Assembly: GCA_035551475.1 (NCBI GenBank)
Contig: DASZMX010000098.1
Location: forward strand, 1 to 35,576
DNA length: 35,576 nt
Reading direction: 5' to 3'
Origin: DASZMX01 sp035551475
GTDB taxonomy: Bacteria > Verrucomicrobiota > Verrucomicrobiia > Limisphaerales > Palsa-1400
In this document: in pieces, positions 16,376-23,460 of the stretch
Layout: each line of letters opens with the position of its first letter
How positions within the stretch are numbered: the first letter of the stretch is position 1
Program-made: the position numbers and the translations under genes
Notes under the pieces: model-generated
What the model was told of the DNA's origin: nothing
Databases searched by the model: none
The model's input: the letters and a program-made list of their open reading frames with translations, nothing else

Positions 16376-16484
16376 GCACGGTCTTCCGAGTTTCCGTAGG
16401 TCCCAGTAACAGAAACCGAAATACGACAGGAGACCAGATTTAAGCAGTAGATCGTAAGCGGCTGTCAAAAGCCGCCTATTTTTT
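16376..16484 (+). ncRNA. Structured rpoD leader RNA or small RNA (candidate)
   Basis: The predicted transcript contains a 7-bp stem, GGTCTTC (16380-16386) with GGAGACC (16429-16435, one G-U pair). Inside it, GTTTC (16390-16394) pairs with GAAAC (16412-16416). An intrinsic terminator follows at 16458-16484. Promoter, folded body and terminator within about 110 nt would suit either a small RNA or an aptamer and attenuator controlling rpoD. I do not recognise a known riboswitch class. The pairing was found by eye and no energy calculation or covariation supports it yet. Confidence 0.4.
16458..16484 (+). terminator. Intrinsic terminator or attenuator in the rpoD leader
   Basis: GCGGCT (16458-16463) and AGCCGC (16470-16475) form a 6-bp GC-rich stem with a 6-nt loop, followed by CTA and six T residues (16479-16484). 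This is a good Rho-independent terminator shape, but it stands 42 bp before the rpoD start and downstream of the rpoD promoter. It therefore looks like an attenuator or the end of a separate small RNA. Confidence 0.6.
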
Positions 16485-16498
16485 AGTTTTAATGAACT

Positions 16499-16516
16499 GT
16501 ACCTCGAACGAGGTGT
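16499..16516 (+). promoter_or_regulatory. rpoD ribosome binding site within a hairpin
   Basis: GAGGTG (16510-16515) is a good Shine-Dalgarno, 10 nt before the rpoD ATG. Its GAGGT pairs perfectly with ACCTC (16501-16505) around a GAAC loop, and two G-U pairs can extend the stem. The hairpin would hide the ribosome binding site, suggesting translational control. Confidence 0.5.
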
Positions 16517-16525
16517 CCGACTAAT

Positions 16526-18409
16526 ATGTTACGAAAGAGTGTCCATCGCCCTGCTCGCCCGAACCGTCCCAAACCGGTGGCGCGCAAGAAAAAAGCCGCC
16601 AAAGTGGTTCGTTTTACCTTTCGCTCCGAAGCGAAAGCCAAGGCGCGCAAAGGCGTCAAAGGCCGTGGACATTCGACCAATGGGCGCGCCGCTAAACCGG
16701 CGGTTCCCGCTCCGGTTGCTCCCGCCGTCCCGGCGGTCGTTTCGCCTGAGACTCTGTCCGTTGAATCGCCCTTAATTGCCGCCAAAGTCAAAGAGCTGCT
16801 GCGGCTGGCGCAAGACCAGGGCTACGTCACGTACGACGACATCAACGATGCGTTGCCCGATGAAGTGGTGACGCCGGAAATTCTCGACGCCATTTATTCC
16901 AAACTGCGGGGGTTTGAAGTCGAAATCGTGGAAGCGCCGGATTTGGAGCGCGTCAAACAGGCGCCCGAACCCGCTGAACCGCAAGAGGAGCCGGAAGAAA
17001 CCGGACGCCTCGATATTTTGGATGACCCGGTGCAGATGTACTTGCGCCAAATGGGCAAAGTCCCCCTGCTCACCCGCGAGCAGGAAGTGGAAATCTGCAA
17101 GCGCATCGAGGAAGGGGAAACCGAGGCGCGCCGCATTTTGTTCGCGTTTGGATTCACGGGCAAGGAACACATCGCCCTCGCGGAAAAACTGCTTTCCGAT
17201 CCGCCCCGCGAACGTTTTGACCGCGTGGTCGTGGATAAAAAAGTGGAGAGCCGCGCGACCCATTTGAAGTCGTTGCGCCGGCTGATTCGCCGCGCCCACG
17301 AATTGGACGTCAAGCTCGACAAAGCTTTCGACCATCTGCGCAGCGTTTCCAACAAAGCCGCCGTGGCCCGCGCCGAAGGCAACCTGAAGCGCCTGGACAA
17401 GACGCTGCAGGCGTGCTTCCCGAAGTTTTATTACAAGCCGAAGGTCGCCGAGGAAATCATGACCGTGTCCGACAACGTGGCAGATCAGATTCGCGCCACG
17501 TTGAAGGCCATTGAGAGCCTGGAACGCCATCGCAAGTCGGCTTCCACCACGGCGCATATCGCCGCGGAGCGCTCCAAACTGGCGGCGCTGGAGAAATTTG
17601 TGCGCATGCCGCACGCCCGTTTTCTGGCGGAGCACGGCGCCATGCGCAAGGCTGCTTCCCGCGCGGATGACGCCAAGTGCGAAATGGCCGCGGCCAATTT
17701 GCGCCTGGTCATTTCCATTGCCAAAAAACACACCAATCGCGGCCTTTCCTTCCTCGACCTGATTCAGGAAGGCAACATGGGCCTGATGAAAGGCGTGGAG
17801 AAATTTGAGTATCAGCGCGGCTACAAGTTTTCGACGTATGCCATCTGGTGGATTCGCCAGGCGATCACCCGCGCGGTGGCCGACCAGGCCCGCACGGTCC
17901 GCATTCCGGTGCACATGATCGAGGTGATCAATCGCCTCATGCGCGTGCAAAAACGCCTCATGCAGGAATTGGGGCGCGAAGCGGAGCCGGAGGAAATTGC
18001 CGACGAGCTGAACCTGCCCGTGGAGCGCGTGCGCGCCATCCTCAAGATGGCCCAGCAATCTGTCTCCCTCCAGGCGCCGGTCGGCGATGGCGACGACGCC
18101 AGCGTGGGCGATTTCATCGAGGACAAGAAGGCAGCCAATCCGTCTGACGTCACGAGTTACAGCCTGCTGAAAGACACCTTGACCGAGGTTTTGGGAACTT
18201 TGACGGAGCGCGAGCGAAAAATAGTTGAAATGCGCTTCGGCTTGGTCGATGGTTATGAGCGGACTCTGGAGGAGATCGGACGCCAATATAACGTCACCCG
18301 CGAGCGCATTCGCCAAATTGAAGCGAAGGCTCTGCGGAAGATGCGGCACCCGACGCGCCTTCGGCATCTGCAAGGTTTCCTCGAAAGCGAAGAGACCATT
18401 TTTCAGTAA
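16526..18409 (+). CDS. rpoD: Primary RNA polymerase sigma factor RpoD (sigma70)
   Basis: The 627-residue protein is a group 1 sigma factor, directing RNA polymerase to housekeeping promoters. A basic Lys/Arg/Ala/Pro-rich extension (1-75) precedes region 1.1 (about 80-140, LLRLAQDQGYVTYDDINDAL). Region 1.2 (DDPVQMYLRQMGKVPLLT) starts near 166, and a long non-conserved region follows. Region 2 begins around 385 with NLRLVISIAKKHTNRGLSFL and continues through FEYQRGYKFSTYAIWWIRQA, which melts and reads the -10 box. Region 3 is intact, and region 4 ends the protein with the helix-turn-helix VTRERIRQIEAKALRKMRHP for the -35 box. Presence of region 1.1 separates it from RpoS-type factors. It has its own promoter and a strong terminator, so it is monocistronic, and its leader appears regulated. 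Confidence 0.98.
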   Translation: MLRKSVHRPARPNRPKPVARKKKAAKVVRFTFRSEAKAKARKGVKGRGHSTNGRAAKPAVPAPVAPAVPAVVSPETLSVESPLIAAKVKELLRLAQDQGYVTYDDINDALPDEVVTPEILDAIYSKLRGFEVEIVEAPDLERVKQAPEPAEPQEEPEETGRLDILDDPVQMYLRQMGKVPLLTREQEVEICKRIEEGETEARRILFAFGFTGKEHIALAEKLLSDPPRERFDRVVVDKKVESRATHLKSLRRLIRRAHELDVKLDKAFDHLRSVSNKAAVARAEGNLKRLDKTLQACFPKFYYKPKVAEEIMTVSDNVADQIRATLKAIESLERHRKSASTTAHIAAERSKLAALEKFVRMPHARFLAEHGAMRKAASRADDAKCEMAAANLRLVISIAKKHTNRGLSFLDLIQEGNMGLMKGVEKFEYQRGYKFSTYAIWWIRQAITRAVADQARTVRIPVHMIEVINRLMRVQKRLMQELGREAEPEEIADELNLPVERVRAILKMAQQSVSLQAPVGDGDDASVGDFIEDKKAANPSDVTSYSLLKDTLTEVLGTLTERERKIVEMRFGLVDGYERTLEEIGRQYNVTRERIRQIEAKALRKMRHPTRLRHLQGFLESEETIFQ

Positions 18410-18440
18410 GTTTAGAATCAACAAACCGAACTAGCGGCAG

Positions 18441-18477
18441 GGGCCGGCGTGAGCGCTACGCCGGCCCTTTCCTTTTC
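18441..18477 (+). terminator. Intrinsic terminator of rpoD
   Basis: A perfect 10-bp stem, GGGCCGGCGT (18441-18450) with ACGCCGGCCC (18458-18467), a 7-nt loop and a T-rich tail (TTTCCTTTTC) form a textbook Rho-independent terminator 32 bp after the rpoD stop. Confidence 0.88.
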
Positions 18478-18515
18478 TGCTTCCGGCGTCCCGCGCCCTG
18501 TGCGCCACTCGTCCC

Positions 18516-18544
18516 TTGTCACGCTTGGCGCGCTGTCCTATAGT
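18516..18544 (+). promoter_or_regulatory. Sigma70 promoter of the giant repeat protein gene
   Basis: TTGTCA (18516-18521), an exact 17-bp spacer and TATAGT (18539-18544) form a strong sigma70 promoter, each box matching consensus at 5 of 6 positions. Transcription should start near 18551, about 20 nt before the ATG. No Shine-Dalgarno is seen in that short leader. Confidence 0.6.
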
Positions 18545-18570
18545 CGGCCCGTCCAATACAGCATCCGCCC

Positions 18571-21500
18571 ATGAACATTTCTAAAACCTGGAGCGTTGGG
18601 TTGCTTGCCGCCCAACTTGTGTTGGTTTCCGCCCTGGCGCAGCCCGTTCTCATTCAGCCCGGCGCCGGCCCGGGCATGCTCAACACCGTTGGCAACGGCT
18701 TCAGCAATCTGCGCGTCACCCATCAGTCCCCCGACGGCACCGAGGCGACGCTGACCATGGAATATACCTATGACGGCAATAACGGCCCCACCGTGCGCCT
18801 CTTGCCGATCATCATCGATAAAGGCAAAAAGGACGTCTCCAAATGGTTCGGCGCCGACCCGGTGGTCATTGGCCAGGGACACGGAACCATTTCCATCAAG
18901 GTTAAATTTTTCAACGACGAACCCGGCGTGCCGCCGCAAGCCACGACAGACCGCATTCGCATTCTAATGCTGAACAGCGGCGGCCTGGCTGTGCTGACGC
19001 AAAGCCAATTTTCGCACACGATCCATTGGGGCAGCGCCGATGCGGTCCCGGCCCCGCCCATGGAAGTCGCCGAGGCGCCGCGGCCCACGGAAGATTTGGC
19101 CGAGCAAAAACGCCTCGCCGAGGAGCGCACCAAAGCCGAGGCCGAAGCCGCCGCCGCCGCGCGCAAGGTCGAAGAGGCCCGCCAGGCGGAAAAAGCCCGT
19201 CAAGCCGAGGAAGCTCGCCTGGCGGAACAACGCCGGATCGCTGAAGAAAAAATCAAGGCCGAAGCTGCCACGGCCGAAGCGGCGCGCCAGGCCGAAATCG
19301 CCCGCCAGGCGGAAGCCGCGCGCCAGGCGGAAATTGCCCGCGTGGCCGAACAAACGCGTCTCGCTGAAGAGCGTGCGCAGGCCGAAGCTGCCGCTGCGGA
19401 AGCCGCGCGCCAACTGGAGGAAGCCCGCAAAGCCGAAATCGCGCGGCAGGCGGAAGAAGCGCGGCTCGTCGAACAAAAACGTTTAGCCGACGAAAAGGCC
19501 AAAGCCGAAGCCGCCGCTGCCGAGGCCGCGCGCCAGGCCGAAATCGTCCGCCAAGCGGAAGCGGCGCGGCAGGCGGAAATTGCTCGCGTGGCCGAACAAA
19601 AGCGTCTCGCCGAAGAACGTGCGCAGGCCGAAGCCGCCGCCGCCGAGGCCGCGCGCAAATTGGAGGAAGCGCGCAAAGCCGAAATCGCGCGGCAGGCGGA
19701 AGAAGCGCGGCTTGCCGAACAGAAACGCCTCGCGGATGAAAAAGCAAAGGCGGACGCCGCCGCCGCCGAGGCGGCGCGCCAGGCCGAAATCGCACGGCAG
19801 GCGGAAGCCGCGCGCCAAGCGGAAATTGCCCGGGTCGCGGAACAAAAACGGCTCGCTGACGAGCGAGCCAAGGCGGAAGCCGCCGCCGCCGAAGCGGTTC
19901 GTCAAGCAGAAATCGCCCGCAAAGCAGAGGAGGCGCGCAAAGCCGAGGAAGCGCGCATTGCCGAGCAGCGCCGGATCGCCGATGAAAAAGCCAAAGCCGA
20001 AGCGGCGGCGGCGGAAGCCGCGCGCCAGGCCGAAATTGCCCGCAAGGCCGAAGAAGCCCGGCAGGCGGAAATGGCGCGCGTCGCCGAACAAAAACGGCTG
20101 GCCGAAGAAAAAGCCAAGGCCGAGGCCATGGCCGCCGAGGCCGCGCGTCAGGCCGAGATTGCCCGCAAAGCTGAAGAAGCGCGCAAAGTCGAAGAAGCGC
20201 GCATCGCCGAACAACGCCACCTGGCCGAGGAAAAAGCCAAAGCGGAAGCCGCCGCCGCGGCGGAAGCCGAAAAGGCGCGGCAAGCAGAGATTGCCCGCCA
20301 AGCCGAAGTCGCGCGGCAGGCGGAAATCGCGCGCCTCGCGGAACAAAAACGGCTCGCCGACGAGCGCGCCAAGGCCGAGGCGGAAGCCGCCGAAGCCGCC
20401 CGCCAATTGGAAATTGCGCGCAAAGCGGAAGCCGCGCGCCAAGCCCAGGAAGCGCAAGTGGCCGAGCAAAAACGTTTGGCCGACGAACGGGCCAAGGCCG
20501 AGGCCGCTGCCGCTGAAGCCGCCCGCAAGGCGGAAATTGCGCGCAAAGCGGAAGAAGCGCGGAAGGCGGAGGAAGCCCGGATCGCGGAACAAAAGCGAGT
20601 GGCCGAAGAAAAGGCCAAAGCTGAAGCCATCGCCGCCGAAGCCGCGCGTCAAGCAGAAATCACCCGTCGCGCCGAGGAGGCCCGCAAAGCGGAAGAAGCG
20701 CGAATTGCCGAGGAAAAAAGGCTCGCCGACGAGCGCGCCCGGGCCGAGGCGGCGGCCGCCGAAGCCGCGCGGCAGGCCGAGATTGCCCGCAAGGCCGAGG
20801 AGGCGCGGCAAGCGGAACTGGCGAGGGTCGCGGAGCAAAAGCGGCTCGCCGAGGAAAAGGCCAAAGCCGATGCCATTGCGGCCGAAGCGGCCCGCCAAGC
20901 TGAGATTACCCGTCGCGCCGAAGAAGCCCGGAAGGCCGAAGAGGCGCGCATTGCGACGGAAAAACGCCTGGCGGAGGAGCGCGCCAAGGCCGAAGCCATT
21001 GCCGCCGAGGCCGCGCGTCAAGCAGAGATTGCCCGCAAAGCGGAAGAAGCGCGCAAAGCCGAGGTGGCGCGGCTGGCCGAGCAAAAGCGGCTGGCGGAAG
21101 AAAAGGCCAAGGCGGATGCCATCGCCGCCGAAGCGGCGCGCCAGGCCGAGATCGCCCGCCAAGCGGAAGTGGCGCGCCAGGCGGAAGCGGCGCGCGTCGC
21201 GGAACAAAAACGTCTGGCGGAAGAACGCGCCAAAGCGGAGGCCATTGCCGCCGAAGCCGCCCGCAAAGCGGAAATCGCCCGCAAGGCCGAGGAAGCGCGC
21301 AAGGCGGAAGAAGCCCGGCTCGCCGAGCAAAAGCGTTTGGCGGACGAAAAAGCCAAGGCTGACGCCATCGCCGCCGAAGCGGCGCGCCAAGCCGAAATCA
21401 CCCGTCAAGCGGAAGTGGCGCGCAAAGCGGAAGAAGCTCGTCTCGCCGAACAAAAACGTCTGGCTGAGGAGAAAGCGAAAGCCGAAGCCCTCGCGGCCGA

Positions 21501-22560
21501 GGCCGCGCGCAAAGCTGAAGTGGCGCGGCAGGCGCAGTTAGCGCGTCAAGCTGAAGAAGCGCGCCTGGCCGAACAGCGCCGCCTCGCCGAAGAAAAAGCC
21601 AAGGCGGAAGCCGCCGCCGCCGAAGCGGCGCGCCAGGCTGAAATCGCCAAACGCGCCGAGGAAGCGCGCCAGGCCGAGGCAGCCCGCGCGGCGGAACAAA
21701 AACGCCTGGCCGACGAACGCGCCAAGGCGGAAGCCATCGCCGCGGAAGCGGCGCGGAAAGCGGATGAAGCACGCCTCGCCGCCGCGAAAGCCGTGGCCGT
21801 CACGGCGGCGCCCGCCGCCAAACGCGCGTCCTACACGATGGCGGCCAACCTGCGCAGCAAAGTCAGCAATGTCGATGTTGTCAACCGCAGCATGGATCGC
21901 ACAGAAATGACGATTGGCATTGAATATCAGTATGCGCGCGAGGACGGCTTGGGCTCGATGGGCGTGGATGTTTCCAGCAGTGATGATCCCGATGCGGGCG
22001 CTTATTTCTCCAGCTCCGTCACGGAAATTGGCCGCGGCAGCCGCAACTTCGTGCTGGTGCCCATCAAATTCCATCCGGCTGGCGCCGCCCTCAAACGGGC
22101 GTCCCTGCCTACGGATCGGCTCTGGGTCTATCTCACCGATGGCAACGGCCAGAAATCCTACATTTTCCAATGCACGATGGTGCTCGGTTGGAAAAACCCC
22201 GCCGCGGCCTCCGCCGGCGGGGTCGCGTCCACGCAAAATAATGTGCAAATGGAGTTCAAGCAAAACAACGCCTTTGGCGGCTACGTGACTGTCAAATACT
22301 TTGCTTCCGCCGCCGGCAAGCTTCATTTGCGCGTCTTCGATTCCACCAAGCCGCAATCGGGCGATTGGTTTGAATCTGAGGATGTCGGTGTGAAAGCGGG
22401 GCCGGGCTTTCAACTGGTCAAAACCGCTGTCTCCAAGGACGCGGCGGCGCCGGATTTGTTCAAGGCCGACACGATCCAGATTGATTTGGTGGATGAAAAA
22501 GGGAACGTCCTCGCCACCCAGAACCAGCATCTGGAAATGAGCTGGGCCAAGCCCAAATAA
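18571..22560 (+). CDS. Giant exported helical-repeat protein with flanking beta domains
   Basis: I do not recognise a named family. The 1329-residue protein starts with a signal peptide (1-24, ending ALAQP). It then has a beta-rich domain (about 44-155), a short linker, and a very long Ala/Glu/Arg/Lys-rich helix (181-1070) built from 21 tandem repeats of 41 residues plus a partial one. Two further beta-rich domains follow (about 1094-1208 and 1222-1327). The three beta domains look related: each has a [TA]D[RT]-led strand (TDRIRI 126, TDRLWV 1181, ADTIQI 1299) and ends in a Trp strand (IHW, LGW, MSW). The helix composition resembles domain II of TolA, but there is no N-terminal membrane anchor, TolA C-terminal domain or Tol gene nearby. 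A periplasmic or surface filament, spacer or scaffold is the best inference. It is monocistronic between rpoD and mtnP. Confidence 0.85.
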   Translation: MNISKTWSVGLLAAQLVLVSALAQPVLIQPGAGPGMLNTVGNGFSNLRVTHQSPDGTEATLTMEYTYDGNNGPTVRLLPIIIDKGKKDVSKWFGADPVVIGQGHGTISIKVKFFNDEPGVPPQATTDRIRILMLNSGGLAVLTQSQFSHTIHWGSADAVPAPPMEVAEAPRPTEDLAEQKRLAEERTKAEAEAAAAARKVEEARQAEKARQAEEARLAEQRRIAEEKIKAEAATAEAARQAEIARQAEAARQAEIARVAEQTRLAEERAQAEAAAAEAARQLEEARKAEIARQAEEARLVEQKRLADEKAKAEAAAAEAARQAEIVRQAEAARQAEIARVAEQKRLAEERAQAEAAAAEAARKLEEARKAEIARQAEEARLAEQKRLADEKAKADAAAAEAARQAEIARQAEAARQAEIARVAEQKRLADERAKAEAAAAEAVRQAEIARKAEEARKAEEARIAEQRRIADEKAKAEAAAAEAARQAEIARKAEEARQAEMARVAEQKRLAEEKAKAEAMAAEAARQAEIARKAEEARKVEEARIAEQRHLAEEKAKAEAAAAAEAEKARQAEIARQAEVARQAEIARLAEQKRLADERAKAEAEAAEAARQLEIARKAEAARQAQEAQVAEQKRLADERAKAEAAAAEAARKAEIARKAEEARKAEEARIAEQKRVAEEKAKAEAIAAEAARQAEITRRAEEARKAEEARIAEEKRLADERARAEAAAAEAARQAEIARKAEEARQAELARVAEQKRLAEEKAKADAIAAEAARQAEITRRAEEARKAEEARIATEKRLAEERAKAEAIAAEAARQAEIARKAEEARKAEVARLAEQKRLAEEKAKADAIAAEAARQAEIARQAEVARQAEAARVAEQKRLAEERAKAEAIAAEAARKAEIARKAEEARKAEEARLAEQKRLADEKAKADAIAAEAARQAEITRQAEVARKAEEARLAEQKRLAEEKAKAEALAAEAARKAEVARQAQLARQAEEARLAEQRRLAEEKAKAEAAAAEAARQAEIAKRAEEARQAEAARAAEQKRLADERAKAEAIAAEAARKADEARLAAAKAVAVTAAPAAKRASYTMAANLRSKVSNVDVVNRSMDRTEMTIGIEYQYAREDGLGSMGVDVSSSDDPDAGAYFSSSVTEIGRGSRNFVLVPIKFHPAGAALKRASLPTDRLWVYLTDGNGQKSYIFQCTMVLGWKNPAAASAGGVASTQNNVQMEFKQNNAFGGYVTVKYFASAAGKLHLRVFDSTKPQSGDWFESEDVGVKAGPGFQLVKTAVSKDAAAPDLFKADTIQIDLVDEKGNVLATQNQHLEMSWAKPK
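19111..21702 (+). repeat. 21 tandem 123-bp coding repeats (41-residue helical unit)
   Basis: Each unit reads approximately RLAEEKAKAEAAAAEAARQA and then EIARKAEEARKAEEARIAEQK, 41 residues in all. Twenty units are exactly 123 bp and unit 10 has three extra codons, giving 2592 bp; a broken twenty-second unit follows. Inside a unit the pattern is six residues long (A-R-x-A-E-x), with Ala every third position rather than a heptad. Units differ widely at synonymous sites while the residues are kept, so the array is old and held by selection on the protein. Adjacent units often alternate between RLADERAKAEA and RLAEEKAKADA types. Confidence 0.95.
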
Positions 22561-22599
22561 TAATTCCAAATTCCCGGTCGTCCATTATCCTCGCGCTGC

Positions 22600-23460
22600 A
22601 TGAAACATCGCATTGGTCTCATCGGCGGCAGCGGACTCTATCACATCGAGGGATTCGAAAACCAAAAATGGGTCAAAATCGAGACGCCTTTTGGCCCGCC
22701 CTCCGACGAATTCCTGACCGGCGAATTGGCCGGTCGCGAGGTTGTTTTCCTGCCCCGCCACGGACGGGGCCATCGCATCATGCCCAGCGAACTCAATCAT
22801 CGCGCCAATATTTGGGGGATGAAAAAACTCGATGTGGCGTGGATTATCAGTGTCACTGCCGTCGGCTCTCTGCAGGAAAAATATCGGCCCTGCGACATTC
22901 TGCTGCCTGACCAATTCATCGACCGCACCAAGCGTTCCTTTGAGCACACCTTTTTCGGCCGCGGCATCGTGGGCCACGTGGCTTTCGCCGATCCCATTTG
23001 TGTGGAGCTGCGCAAGCTCCTGTTCAAGGCGGCGCAAGCGGAGGATCGGCGCGTCCACGACGGCGGCACGTATGTGAATATGGAAGGGCCCGCGTTCAGC
23101 ACCCGCGCGGAATCCCTCAACAACCACGGGCTCGGCTATGACGTCATCGGCATGACCAATCTTGGTGAAGCCAAATGCGCCCGCGAAGCGGAAATCGCCT
23201 TGGCCACGCTGGCGATGATCACTGATTACGACGCCTGGAAAGTCGAGGAGGCGCATGTCACGGTGGAGATGGTCGTGGCCAACATGATGCGCAACGCCGA
23301 GCAAGCCAAGGCGATCATTCGCCACATCATTCCGCAAATTCCCGCCGCACCCGGGTGGCCCTGCCACGAGGCTTTGAAGAACGCCATCATGACCGACCGG
23401 AAATTCTGGCCGGAAAAGACCATCGCGGAGTTGCAACCGATTTTGCAAAAATATCTTTGA
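22600..23460 (+). CDS. mtnP: S-methyl-5'-thioadenosine phosphorylase
   Basis: MtnP cleaves 5'-methylthioadenosine with phosphate to adenine and methylthioribose-1-phosphate, the entry to methionine salvage. The 286-residue protein begins IGLIGGSGLY and keeps the phosphate-site RHGRGH, the NHRANIWGMK helix, the purine loop TAVGSL, the nucleoside-binding GGTYVNMEGPAFSTRAES, GMTNLGEAKCAREAEI and the late TDYDAW. These are typical of the PNP/MTAP family; the MTAP-like NHRANIW and TDYDAW features favour MTAP over PNP. Its TGA overlaps the next ATG in TGATG, so the downstream dehydratase-like gene is probably translationally coupled. No mtnA or other salvage gene is seen here. Confidence 0.95.
   Translation: MKHRIGLIGGSGLYHIEGFENQKWVKIETPFGPPSDEFLTGELAGREVVFLPRHGRGHRIMPSELNHRANIWGMKKLDVAWIISVTAVGSLQEKYRPCDILLPDQFIDRTKRSFEHTFFGRGIVGHVAFADPICVELRKLLFKAAQAEDRRVHDGGTYVNMEGPAFSTRAESLNNHGLGYDVIGMTNLGEAKCAREAEIALATLAMITDYDAWKVEEAHVTVEMVVANMMRNAEQAKAIIRHIIPQIPAAPGWPCHEALKNAIMTDRKFWPEKTIAELQPILQKYL

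Noticed and set aside
16772..18424. A 550-codon open frame antisense to rpoD
   Set aside because: rpoD is unmistakable along its whole length. The antisense frame is a by-product of GC-rich codon use.
19483..21541. Long open frames of more than 650 codons on the minus strand and in another plus frame across the repeat array
   Set aside because: They are shadows of the 123-bp repeats: stop-poor GC-rich Ala/Glu/Arg codons stay open in several frames. The residues are low complexity (Phe/Gly/Leu/Arg or Arg/Lys/Pro strings) and have no start signals.
22564..22588. Possible promoter before mtnP (TTCCAA / CATTAT)
   Set aside because: The spacing and -35 match are poor. Nothing convincing separates it from background.
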